Below, piece by piece: positions 35,927-43,868 of a stretch of 64,000 nt of DNA. Origin of the DNA: Flagellimonas nanhaiensis (GTDB lineage: Bacteria; Bacteroidota; Bacteroidia; Flavobacteriales; Flavobacteriaceae). The translations under genes were made by a program, and so were the position numbers. Every line of letters begins with the position of its first letter. The first letter of the stretch is position 1. Under the pieces are notes generated by a model. The model searched no databases and had not been told where the DNA came from. It was given only the letters and a program-made list of their open reading frames with translations. The stretch is taken from the NCBI RefSeq assembly GCF_003382275.1, contig NZ_QTJX01000006.1, positions 62,001-126,000 of the forward strand, written 5' to 3'.

Positions 35927-36745
35927 TTACTTGCCCATCCGTGCCATCTGTGAGGCGTAGGCCCGGTCAAGAAACTCATACAGCAGGTATTCGAATTGGC
36001 CATGGTCCGTCAAAAAGCATTTGTTGACGTGCATGTGGAGGATATCCCTGATGATCTGGGCCTTGGAGGTTTGGGTATCTCCCTCGATGTCAGATAGGCC
36101 CTTGGCCATTGTTTGTCCCAAGGGGTATTGCCTTTCAACGTTGATTTTTTCGGTATCCTGGGGCAGAATGATTTTAGGATTCAATTCCCGATAGGCCTTC
36201 GAAATGGCCTTTCGGGAACGCTCGGAAAACTCCAGACGATCCTTAAAGAATTTTTGTTGTTCCTTGATAAACCTGTGTTGCTTCGCACAATCAGGATAGA
36301 CGGCTGCCAATAGCCGGGGCCATAGATTGGCCAATCGCAGCAACCTCTTTTCCTCGGACAGCCGTTCCCCAAAAAGGCCGTGCGCATGCACACTTTGAAG
36401 ATGGAAGAGCTGAAGGACCGTTTCCATATTGAGGACCCCGTAGCGTTCAAATTCCGGGACATAGGGCTTCCACTGGATTTTCCAAAGCTTTCGAGGCTCC
36501 AGATAGGGTTGCATATGTGAGATGATATGTTCCTTGATGACCTGTTGTTTCAAGGAATGCACCAATATCCGGAACCGCATTTGGGGCAGACTGTCCCAAT
36601 ACCGGACAAAGAACCAGGAAGCGATCCATGGCCGAAAGGCATCGGTCCGAACAATGGGCAGTAGGTCCCGCATCCCTATATCATGGGTCATTTGGGGCGT
36701 GCCCCAAATCTCCAGAGAAAGCCAATGCGGGGCGTTATTTCCCAT
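35927..36745 (-). CDS. Thiopeptide-type biosynthesis protein (SpaB_C, LanB elimination domain)
   Basis: Corresponds to the C-terminal domain of class I lanthipeptide dehydratases, which removes glutamate from glutamylated Ser/Thr to make dehydroamino acids. From ATG 36745 the start MGNNAPHWLSLEIWG fits; the open frame to 36865 adds 40 residues without homology. The signature is RPWIASWFFVRYWDSLPQMRFRI, equal to the family pattern FxRYxDPxxHLRxR, though with Ser-Leu-Pro-Gln-Met where most have Pro-xx-His-Leu. It starts 11 nt inside the end of the LanB N-domain gene, so the two are coupled. A split of this kind is typical of thiopeptide clusters. With 272 residues it is a normal stand-alone version. 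Confidence 0.87.
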   Translation of the reverse strand: MGNNAPHWLSLEIWGTPQMTHDIGMRDLLPIVRTDAFRPWIASWFFVRYWDSLPQMRFRILVHSLKQQVIKEHIISHMQPYLEPRKLWKIQWKPYVPEFERYGVLNMETVLQLFHLQSVHAHGLFGERLSEEKRLLRLANLWPRLLAAVYPDCAKQHRFIKEQQKFFKDRLEFSERSRKAISKAYRELNPKIILPQDTEKINVERQYPLGQTMAKGLSDIEGDTQTSKAQIIRDILHMHVNKCFLTDHGQFEYLLYEFLDRAYASQMARMGK

Positions 36746-38798
36746 CACCGGTTGTTTTTTTAAGGAAGGAAAACTGGAGCTCACTGGCATAGGCATTGCC
36801 ATGGGTATCCCTGACCACCGGCCCGCCAGGGGGCAGGTATTCCTTGAAGACCAAAGGCCGATCACCGGGATGCCGCTTTATGAAGATTTGCATAAGCCTC
36901 AGATCTTTGGTATCCAACACCAAGCGTTGGTCGTCAAGGGACCAACATATTTTTTTTGGCAGGTCGTGATGCTGGCAGAATTTAGGCCACTCGGTTTTAA
37001 AAGTGTTCCGGCAATGGATCATTGCTTTTAGTTGGTCAATGGATTCTTGGGCAAAATGCCATTGTCGTTTGGCAACCAACGCATCCCTGTACAGCACCCG
37101 CGGAAGCCGTAACGTGCTCTCCGGCAACGGTCCCCAATCAAAGTGGGCATAACGGCGTTTCCCACCAAATTGGTGGTCCCCCAGAAAACGGTAGAGTGCC
37201 AAAGGACTTCGGTGGTGGTCGTGGGCAGTGGTCAGATATGGCTGGACAGGCCTGCGCGATGTACCTTCAATCAGGACCAGACCCTCCTCGGTGTATTGCA
37301 GCCACAGGTCATCCAAGGAAATAGGATTGGTCTCGTCCTTTCGCCTTCCATTGTTCAAATGGAGGATATGCATTCGCAACATCGTACGGCAGGTCACAAG
37401 GGATTCCTTTGCTGGGGGAAGATAGGCCACTTCCATCGAAAGGGCATTGTTGCCCCTTTCTTCAAAATTGCAAATCTGTTCTGTCCATTTTTTGAATGCC
37501 ACGTTTCCAAAACCGTGTCTGGCGTGCAACACGGCGGCCGAGGCACCGCCAAAGGAGAGCGGATGGCAAAATGTTTTTTCGCCCCAACGGACCCATTCCA
37601 CCAGACCAAAAAAGGAACGGCCAAAACCAAAATCGGGCGGCACAAACGACTTTAGGTCCTCATCCTGTAATTGGATAGTATCGTTTTCAGGGTTGGCTTT
37701 CCATTGGGCCCAAAGCCATTCCTGGGCGGGAGTGTATTTCGGTGGATTGCAGTTTTGTTTTGGTGCAAGTCCAAAGGGCCTGATAAAGTTGTCGCCTTGG
37801 CGGTACTGACCAATGGGATAGCCCAGGCCATATTCACCATCCATGGCATCCACCAACCGCACTTTTTCGGTTCCGAATAGGGTATGGAATGCCTTGGTAA
37901 ACTCAGCGTAATCCGAATTTTGTTTGCCATTGGAAAAGAGGCCGGAAACCTTCAGGGCATCCCTGAGCTGATGCTTCAGGCGATGGTCCAATTTGGCCCG
38001 TTGGAATTGAGGATAGCTATTTATAAAAATGTTCATTTTATTCCTTTCGCTCTCATCTTCGTGTACGGTGATATGGGGATGGAACACCGAGGGAGCCGTT
38101 TCGGAAAGCAATATCTTGCTGTCAACCAGCTGTTGTAAATAGGCGTTGGACAGTGCCCGGGAATGTCCCAGATTTGAAAGGGTGGCAACCAACGCCGGTT
38201 TGGTGACCCCATTTTGTGCCCTTTCCAGCAGTCGTTCAAGTGCCTTGGTCCGAGCCACTTCCCGGAGACTTGGGTTTTTTCCGGATTCGTTGAAATCCCA
38301 ATAGCGCCAGCAGTCCTTTCCTGAATAGAGCATCGGATTTGGGAACCAAAGGGTCTTTTCATCGTTCGGTCCTAGTCCATCGGAATCCCTTTTACATTTC
38401 AACTTGATCTCGGATCTTTCCACTGAACCACGGATGTTTTGGAAGCACAATTCAGTAGTGTCCGCGAAACGCCCTAGGGCGGGCCCGGCGAACAGACCAA
38501 AGGGCGTTGCCCTGGTACGGCTGCGGATATGGTATTTCATCAAAGTGTACCATAGGCCATCTGTTTTTTTGGGGTCATTGTTCTCCAACCATCTCTCGAT
38601 TTCATTTGATAGTCCCGGGGCAGCATGTTGCACGGCGCTACGGAAAGGGATTTCGGACCACAACTTACCAATACCAGTTAGGGTAGGTTCCCATTCGGGA
38701 TTGGGGCCTTCGCTTCCCAAGGGTAAAAAGGGGATACGCACAATAAAGGTGTCGTCAATGGAATAATGGTCGAAAAGATTGCTGTCGCTTTGATCCAC
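36735..38798 (-). CDS. Lantibiotic dehydratase, glutamylation domain (LanB N-terminal part)
   Basis: Corresponds to the tRNA-Glu-dependent glutamylation half of LanB; some relatives instead act as peptide aminoacyl-tRNA ligases. The opening DDTFIVRIPFLPL and the hallmark HIRSRTRATPFGLFAGPALG (90-109) are diagnostic. Later VSxxxD-type regions are replaced by MDGEYGLGYPIGQYRQGDNF and YRFLGDHQFGGKRRYAHFDWG. The gene begins with GTG at 38798; a stop lies ten codons upstream and no ATG is available, so GTG is likely real. At 687 residues it is the full N-domain without the elimination domain, which is encoded by the overlapping next gene. It faces the exporter operon. Confidence 0.9.
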   Translation of the reverse strand: MDQSDSNLFDHYSIDDTFIVRIPFLPLGSEGPNPEWEPTLTGIGKLWSEIPFRSAVQHAAPGLSNEIERWLENNDPKKTDGLWYTLMKYHIRSRTRATPFGLFAGPALGRFADTTELCFQNIRGSVERSEIKLKCKRDSDGLGPNDEKTLWFPNPMLYSGKDCWRYWDFNESGKNPSLREVARTKALERLLERAQNGVTKPALVATLSNLGHSRALSNAYLQQLVDSKILLSETAPSVFHPHITVHEDESERNKMNIFINSYPQFQRAKLDHRLKHQLRDALKVSGLFSNGKQNSDYAEFTKAFHTLFGTEKVRLVDAMDGEYGLGYPIGQYRQGDNFIRPFGLAPKQNCNPPKYTPAQEWLWAQWKANPENDTIQLQDEDLKSFVPPDFGFGRSFFGLVEWVRWGEKTFCHPLSFGGASAAVLHARHGFGNVAFKKWTEQICNFEERGNNALSMEVAYLPPAKESLVTCRTMLRMHILHLNNGRRKDETNPISLDDLWLQYTEEGLVLIEGTSRRPVQPYLTTAHDHHRSPLALYRFLGDHQFGGKRRYAHFDWGPLPESTLRLPRVLYRDALVAKRQWHFAQESIDQLKAMIHCRNTFKTEWPKFCQHHDLPKKICWSLDDQRLVLDTKDLRLMQIFIKRHPGDRPLVFKEYLPPGGPVVRDTHGNAYASELQFSFLKKTTGDGK

Positions 38799-38983
38799 AA
38801 GGGGCTTTTGTTGGGGAATGTAGTCCGATTACAGACCCCGGACAATCTTTTTTGGAAAAGGGATTTCCCTTTGTCGGTATTTTCGTTCGCTTTTCGGGAT
38901 TGGGGCGTTGAAACCCGAGAAAAAATGACCTTTGAAGCGTAATTTCATAGGAGGTTATCAATACCAAAAACACCCTTACTACT

Positions 38984-39823
38984 ATGGAGGTTTCCACCAT
39001 CATTTCGGAATTTGACGAAGCCCTTGGCAATCTGCGCCAGGAAGGGCTCTCGGTGCTGGAACGTGCGAATAAGGGAATCGGCCTTTGCAGGAAGACCCTG
39101 GGCCTATTGCGTAACGAAGTGGTAGCCAAGGGCTTTCCAAACGAAATTTCGGAAATCCATTTTTTTAAGGAAATCAAACCGATTCCCATGCAACATTTGG
39201 TATACTATACCGAAGTCCACAAGTGCGAACTGAAACTGCCCAGGCTTGGACTAAAATCCCAACTGAAGTTTCTCCAAATAGAAAGGAAGCGTCTCAACGC
39301 CTTTTTTGGGTCGCACTTGGAATTCCATCGTTATCTATTGGAAGGGCGAACGGGCCGGGACACCCATTATTTTACTAGGGAAAAGGGAATGGTTCATCCC
39401 ATTCGGGAGGGTTATTCCTATCGGTACGACAACGAGTTCGAGACCTCCCATGACATGCTCTTGGCCACTTTCAAGGGCCTTGAACGGTATGGCAATTATC
39501 TAAAAGAAATGGAACACCGGTTGACAGCCTTGGGAACGGGAGTTACCAGAACCCCCATGGATGGAGCCCCTGCCTTTTTGTTCACCTTGCCGGATACCGC
39601 CGCTGTGGAGCTGGCCTATGCGCTTCGAGAGGCAAGGGCGATCAACCACGGGGATTTCGAGATCAAGGCCTTTGTGGAATATTTCGGGAAGGTGTTCGGC
39701 TTTGAGGTCAAAGAGCCCTATATGCTGTTGCACCAGATTGCCAACCGAAAGAAGGAACGGGCCAAATATCTACGGAGGTTGCTCGATGCCTTCCTTGGCT
39801 TTTTGGACGGAAGGGATGCCTGA
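38984..39823 (+). CDS. rteC: RteC-family regulator
   Basis: Member of the RteC family, the activator of excision genes in tetracycline-inducible Bacteroides conjugative transposons. The protein is 279 residues. Family-like features include the N-terminal helical part (EVSTIISEFDEALGNLRQEG), the EIHFFKEIKPIPMQHLVYYTE segment near 57-77, the HYFTREKGMVHPIREGYSYR stretch and the C-terminal ANRKKERAKYLRRLLDAF. No RteA/RteB two-component genes are in the window, so how it is induced is open. It lies just upstream of two palindromic repeats and the HTH gene, and at the right edge of the RiPP cargo, marking the start of the element backbone. Confidence 0.88.
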   Translation: MEVSTIISEFDEALGNLRQEGLSVLERANKGIGLCRKTLGLLRNEVVAKGFPNEISEIHFFKEIKPIPMQHLVYYTEVHKCELKLPRLGLKSQLKFLQIERKRLNAFFGSHLEFHRYLLEGRTGRDTHYFTREKGMVHPIREGYSYRYDNEFETSHDMLLATFKGLERYGNYLKEMEHRLTALGTGVTRTPMDGAPAFLFTLPDTAAVELAYALREARAINHGDFEIKAFVEYFGKVFGFEVKEPYMLLHQIANRKKERAKYLRRLLDAFLGFLDGRDA

Positions 39824-39824
39824 G

Positions 39825-39856
39825 TTTTTATATAGTTGTTATCTACTATATAAAAA
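39825..39856. promoter_or_regulatory. Perfect 12-bp inverted repeat, copy 1 (candidate operator)
   Basis: TTTTTATATAGT, spacer TGTTATCT and ACTATATAAAAA form a perfect dyad directly after the rteC stop codon. The stretch from 39829 recurs at 39956-39984 with only two differences in 29 bp, in the same orientation. Confidence 0.65.
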
Positions 39857-39955
39857 CCAGATTGTCCGATTTGTGACATTTTTTCAGAACGATTATGATG
39901 ATATTTTTATTGAAGTAGGTCATTTCGGTCTGCCATTTGGCGGATTGGTAAAAAC

Positions 39956-39984
39956 TATATAGTCGTTATATACTATATAAAAAC
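39956..39984. promoter_or_regulatory. Inverted repeat, copy 2 (candidate operator)
   Basis: TATATAGT-CGTTATAT-ACTATATA followed by AAAAC. It repeats copy 1 almost exactly, 127 bp further on, and lies 74 bp before the HTH gene. The pair probably binds a dimeric regulator, such as RteC or the HTH protein. Confidence 0.6.
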
Positions 39985-40057
39985 TTCGCTTAGGGATAGT
40001 CAAATTTGTACCGAAAACAACAAGGACCCTCGGGTTCCCATAAAAAAACAAAGACCA

Positions 40058-40345
40058 ATGCCCACATCCATCGTTACCACAGAAGACCTTGAGAAGTTCC
40101 AGCAGGAGCTCCTTGGGGAGATCGGACGGCTTTTGGACGAAAGGACAAAGCTGGCCAAACCCAAAAACTGGTTGCGCTCGACGGAGGTGATGGACCATCT
40201 GAAGATCAGCCATGCTACTCTCCAGAATCTGAGGAACAACCGGACCATTCCCAGCTATAAGATCGAGGGACTGATCTACTATGACCGTGAGGAGATAGAT
40301 GCGATCATCGCCGAAAACCGGTTGTTCCCCATAATCCAACAGTAG
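40058..40345 (+). CDS. Helix-turn-helix protein, excisionase/MerR-like
   Basis: A 95-residue DNA-binding protein. The N-terminal helix (TTEDLEKFQQELLGEIGRLL) is followed by a winged HTH: WLRSTEVMDHLKISHATLQN, then LRNNRTIPSYKIEGLIYYDR and EEIDAIIAEN. This is the HTH_17/excisionase-like type found in nearly all Bacteroidetes mobile elements, where it controls excision or transfer genes. It ends one codon before the next gene (TAG-ATG), so they are co-transcribed. The two palindromes upstream are its probable control region. Confidence 0.88.
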   Translation: MPTSIVTTEDLEKFQQELLGEIGRLLDERTKLAKPKNWLRSTEVMDHLKISHATLQNLRNNRTIPSYKIEGLIYYDREEIDAIIAENRLFPIIQQ

Positions 40346-41017
40346 ATGAACTATATCCAGCACTTGAACGCTCGTTTTGTGGATTTCTATGGGGATGACC
40401 GACTCCATCCCGGACATTTCTCCCTCTACATGGCCCTGTTCTTTTATTGGAACCTGCACCGCTTTCCAGAGGAGTTTTATGCCAATCGTGCCGAGTTGAT
40501 GACCATGGCCAAGATCGGTTCCAAGTCCACCTACCACCGCCTCCTCAAAGAGTTACAGGATTTTGGCTATATCGAATACCTTCCCGCCAAAAGTCCCCAC
40601 GAACTTTCAAGGGTCGCACTATCCCAAAACTGTACCGATAACAGTACACTGATGGGACGCACCCGTACCATATTTGGGACGTACCGTCCCAAATCTGTAC
40701 CGGACACCTTATATAGAAAACAATACAAACCCAATAAACGCTCTTTGGGAGCAAAGCCCAGAAGCCAATTGGAAGTATTGGATTCTTTTAAGGAAAAAAA
40801 GTATGATCTGGAAGAGGCCTTCAAATTTTTTAACCACTACCAGGCCATCGGTTGGAAAATCGGCGGCAAGGTCACCATCCAGGATTGGAAGGCCGCGGCC
40901 GACAATTGGATGCTAAAGGCGCGGGAACTGGCCCGTGAAAGGAAGGAAAAAAGGGCTTTGGGCAGCGGGGACCATTTGATCACCACAACGGAAAAGGACT
41001 ATGGCGAACCCCTCTAA
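40346..41017 (+). CDS. Winged-helix protein, replication-initiation-like
   Basis: A 223-residue protein. The N-terminal half is a predicted winged helix (FSLYMALFFYWNLHRFPEEF, TMAKIGSKSTYHRLLKELQD, FGYIEYLPAKSP), similar to phage O-protein or DnaD-type replication proteins. The C-terminal part (EEAFKFFNHYQAIGWKIGGK, then IQDWKAAADNWMLKARELA) resembles a DnaD/DnaB_2 helical domain. The following gene is a DnaC-like ATPase overlapping by 17 bp, so the pair looks like an initiator-plus-loader set for replication of the excised element. This role is inferred; the pair is common in Bacteroidetes elements but poorly studied. Confidence 0.75.
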   Translation: MNYIQHLNARFVDFYGDDRLHPGHFSLYMALFFYWNLHRFPEEFYANRAELMTMAKIGSKSTYHRLLKELQDFGYIEYLPAKSPHELSRVALSQNCTDNSTLMGRTRTIFGTYRPKSVPDTLYRKQYKPNKRSLGAKPRSQLEVLDSFKEKKYDLEEAFKFFNHYQAIGWKIGGKVTIQDWKAAADNWMLKARELARERKEKRALGSGDHLITTTEKDYGEPL

Positions 41018-41657
41018 GATAACCGAAGGCAGCGTGGTCTATTCCCTTGGGGAACTCAGCGGCAACCGGGTGGACTACGATTTCAAGAAAATCATCATCT
41101 ACCTAGAGGCCAAGGGACGGTTGCTCTTCGGTAGGCAGTTCAAGATCTACGATGAGGACAGGGAAATCCTCTTCAAACTTTGCAGCTATGCGATCCGTGA
41201 CTTCGGGACCTGCCGCAAATTGGGCATCGACCCCAACAAGGGCATCCTGCTCTCCGGGCCGGTGGGCTGTGGTAAGACCAGTCTGATGAAATTGCTCCGG
41301 TATGTGACACCACATTTCAAACCCTACGAAATGATGCCCTGCCGCAATATCGTTTTCGGTTTCAACCATATCGGCCACCGCATCATCGAGGATTATGGGG
41401 ATGGGAGGTTCTATTGTTTTGACGATTTGGGCATCGAGCCGATGGGAAGACATTTCGGAAAGGACTGTAACGTGATGGGGGAAATCTTGCTTTCCCGGCA
41501 CGAGCTGTTCCTGAATTCGGGCCTCCGCACCCATGCCACCACCAACTTGAACGCCCAGGAACTGGAGGAACGCTACGGAGCGCGTGTCCGAAGTCGGATG
41601 CGGCAGCTGTTCAACTTGGTGGCCTTTGACAAGGACTCCAAGGATAAACGCACCTAG
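41001..41657 (+). CDS. DnaC-like AAA+ ATPase
   Basis: A 218-residue P-loop ATPase resembling helicase loaders. Walker A is ILLSGPVGCGKTSLMKLL near 76-93 and Walker B is FYCFDDLGIEPMG near 135-147. Sensor and arginine-finger regions are RTHATTNLNAQELEERYG and ARVRSRMRQLFNLV. The frame overlaps the upstream gene by 17 bp and probably depends on its translation. Together they would load a host helicase on element DNA after transfer or excision. The alternative is an IstB-type transposition helper, but no transposase is near. Confidence 0.82.
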   Translation: MANPSKITEGSVVYSLGELSGNRVDYDFKKIIIYLEAKGRLLFGRQFKIYDEDREILFKLCSYAIRDFGTCRKLGIDPNKGILLSGPVGCGKTSLMKLLRYVTPHFKPYEMMPCRNIVFGFNHIGHRIIEDYGDGRFYCFDDLGIEPMGRHFGKDCNVMGEILLSRHELFLNSGLRTHATTNLNAQELEERYGARVRSRMRQLFNLVAFDKDSKDKRT

Positions 41658-41742
41658 GGATCATTGATCCTTTTATTATAAAAATTAAAACTGAAACAAT
41701 AAGGATTTCCGGCAATTAAGGAATTACAAAACAAAATGAACA

Positions 41743-42870
41743 ATGAAAATAGCAAGCTTTAACATCGAGAATTTGTTCCATCGCGATAGTGGATTGGTGC
41801 ATGGGAACAAGAGCAGAAACTTCCAATCCTGGGTGGACGAGTTCCACAGGCTGATGGGCAAATCGCTCCGGTCGGATACTGACTATAGCCGACTGCGCGA
41901 ACTGGCCTTTCTGTTGGGGTTCACTTCAAAGGCGACCGAACCTTACCTGGTGCTCCGTCAAAAAGGGGGACAATTGTACGTCAAGCCCAGGGGAAGCCAA
42001 ATGGAGGAGCGGGCCACGGACAAAGTGGGCTGGAACGGATGGGTACAGGTACATTCCCTTCCCATTGCAGAAAAGACCTTAAAGAACAAGGCCTTGGCCA
42101 TCGCCACCGTGAATCCGGACGTGTTGGTTTTACAGGAGGTTGAGGACGGGCTTTCCCTGGCCGAGTTCAATGCGATGACACTGGTGGAACATGGGATGGC
42201 GCCTTTTGAGCAACTGCTCCATTTGGAGGGAAACAGCAAAAGCGGGCTCGGCATGGCCATATTGACCAAGAAGGGCTATGAAGTGGACTCCATAAGGAGC
42301 CATGCCCATAAAAAGGGTGCGGACGGTCAGCATCTTTTCGATATCGATTGTCCGGAATATACCATTATCACGCCAAGAGGGGAATCTGTAACGGTCATCA
42401 ACGGCCATTTTCCGAAAGGGGGTACAGATAATCAAGATCATTCCCGAAGGAAGGCGCAGGCCGAACACGCGAAAAACCAGTATAAAAAATTACTGATGTC
42501 TGGACACGAGCACGTGCTGATCTGTGGTACCCTGAACGATGTCCCCTATAGTGATGCCCTTTCACCTTTGCTAAGGGACACCCGTTTAAGGGACATATCC
42601 AAGCATGATGGTTTTGAGGTGGATTCTGACAGGGGCGGTGATGCCACCTACTTTCGGATGGGGGCCTATCGTAAGGGTGTCAACCTGAAGCAACGGGACT
42701 ATATGCTGTGCTCCCCCGTACTTTTTGCCAAAATGGATACCTGTGGCATGAACCGTCGTGGGGTATGGCCCATCAAAAAAACCCAATGGAATGTCTATCC
42801 GACCGTTACCTCGAAGGAGAACCAGGCCAGTGGACATCCTTTGTTGTGGGCTCAATTCCAGAATTTATGA
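41743..42870 (+). CDS. Endonuclease/exonuclease/phosphatase (EEP) family protein
   Basis: A 375-residue DNase-I-like protein. Conserved parts are MKIASFNIENLF (metal and Asn site) at the start, NPDVLVLQEVEDGLSLAEFN with the catalytic Glu, GLGMAILTKKGY, VTVINGHFPKGG with the His, and a C-terminal SDRGGDATYFR segment. The usual GDFND motif appears as LICGTLNDVPYSDAL, where Asp is replaced by Thr-Leu; the Asn-Asp pair is kept, so activity is plausible but not certain. No signal peptide. It follows the replication pair by 85 nt and precedes the convergent amidase gene. A DNA or phosphodiester role in the element is possible. Confidence 0.83.
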   Translation: MKIASFNIENLFHRDSGLVHGNKSRNFQSWVDEFHRLMGKSLRSDTDYSRLRELAFLLGFTSKATEPYLVLRQKGGQLYVKPRGSQMEERATDKVGWNGWVQVHSLPIAEKTLKNKALAIATVNPDVLVLQEVEDGLSLAEFNAMTLVEHGMAPFEQLLHLEGNSKSGLGMAILTKKGYEVDSIRSHAHKKGADGQHLFDIDCPEYTIITPRGESVTVINGHFPKGGTDNQDHSRRKAQAEHAKNQYKKLLMSGHEHVLICGTLNDVPYSDALSPLLRDTRLRDISKHDGFEVDSDRGGDATYFRMGAYRKGVNLKQRDYMLCSPVLFAKMDTCGMNRRGVWPIKKTQWNVYPTVTSKENQASGHPLLWAQFQNL

Positions 42871-42949
42871 GCCACGTAGAAGGGAGCGCAGGGATTCCCA
42901 TAAAGCCAATATGATGGACTTCAATTGCGCTGCCAATTCCTTGAATACC

Positions 42950-43618
42950 TCAATCATGGTCAAAATATTCATGGATGCTTTCCAAAATGGCTAGGGCAAG
43001 ACCCGTGCGCCCTTTCTTGGTCTTAAGATAACCGGACTCCTCTGAGTTGGATAGGAATCCCATTTCCAGGAGAATCGATGGACATAGTGCACGGGTGTCT
43101 CGAAGCACCTGAAAATTGGCTTGTTTGACACCACGGTCCTTGAACCCGAGTTTGTCCCGAAGTTTTAGGACCACTGACCTAGCCACCGATTCGGACGCTT
43201 TGGCATATGGGTTTTGGGCACTCTGGAAAGGCCGCCATACAAAGACCTCCAACCCTTGGGCCTTTGGATTGGGGGCATGGTTTCCATGCAGGGATACATA
43301 AAGCTTTGGGACTAACAATTTCGCCAATCTTGTGCGGTCACCTAGGGATATCAGGGTATCGTTATATCGGGTCAGGTAGATCTCCAGGGTATTGCCATGG
43401 AGTTCGCGGTTAAGCTGGACCACCTTCTTGGCCACCTGGAGGACCATCTCCTTTTCAAGGATGCCGTTGGTGCCCACCGCCCCGGAATCGACCCCTCCGT
43501 GGCCCGGGTCAAGGATCACCCGGATTGTTTGGGCCTTCTCCTGTGCATGGATTTTTATATTCCAAATGGGAAGCTGGATTAATAGAAGCAGGAACAGAAA
43601 TGTAGTATAGCTTTTCAT
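42950..43618 (-). CDS. N-acetylmuramoyl-L-alanine amidase (Amidase_3)
   Basis: Zinc-dependent cell-wall amidase that cuts the bond between MurNAc and the stem peptide. A signal peptide (KSYTTFLFLLLLIQLPIW) exports it. Zinc ligands are His in VILDPGHGG, Glu in NGILEKEMVLQVA and His in KLYVSLHGNHAPNP, and the catalytic Glu lies in ILLEMGFLSNSEES. ATGs at 43627, 43621 and 43618 are possible; 43618 gives the best signal peptide. At about 222 residues it is the catalytic domain only. Standing next to the tra operon, on the opposite strand, it could open peptidoglycan for the transfer channel, as lytic enzymes do in other type IV systems. Confidence 0.9.
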   Translation of the reverse strand: MKSYTTFLFLLLLIQLPIWNIKIHAQEKAQTIRVILDPGHGGVDSGAVGTNGILEKEMVLQVAKKVVQLNRELHGNTLEIYLTRYNDTLISLGDRTRLAKLLVPKLYVSLHGNHAPNPKAQGLEVFVWRPFQSAQNPYAKASESVARSVVLKLRDKLGFKDRGVKQANFQVLRDTRALCPSILLEMGFLSNSEESGYLKTKKGRTGLALAILESIHEYFDHD

Positions 43619-43820
43619 CATGGTCATGACTTTTATCTACTGCACAATTTTCAATGATTTGTGAAATTAGATGTGAATAATTTAAATTTTAACTCTAAAC
43701 AGTGTTAATTTTTACATTTTATTCGATGATATCATAAAAACGTTGGAGATTTCGTATAGAAATGTTCCGGGCCTCATCAGCCGATCAAGGAGCATGGAGT
43801 TATTCATCAATCATTAACCC

Positions 43821-43854
43821 GGCCGGACCCGTTCCTATCGGTCAAGGTTCGGCC
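43821..43854 (+). promoter_or_regulatory. Stem-loop in the leader of the tra operon
   Basis: GGCCGGACC (43821-43829) pairs with GGTTCGGCC (43846-43854), with one wobble and a 16-nt loop, ending 14 nt before traE. No T-run follows, so it is not a terminator; it may shape translation or RNA stability of the operon. Confidence 0.4.
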
Positions 43855-43868
43855 TTAAACGAACACTT

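Noticed and set aside
38857-38872. AAAGGG-ATTT-CCCTTT hairpin as a third copy of the element at 30508-30575
   Set aside because: The arms are in the opposite order (AAAGGG first), so it is not the same element, although a loose link was mentioned.
38799-38983. Search for a second RiPP precursor upstream of the split LanB
   Set aside because: ATGs on both strands lead to stops after a few codons; no Gly-Gly leader was found.
41001-41657. IstB-type transposition helper
   Set aside because: The ATPase resembles IstB/DnaC in general, but no IstA transposase or IS ends are near; the helicase-loader reading fits the neighbour better.
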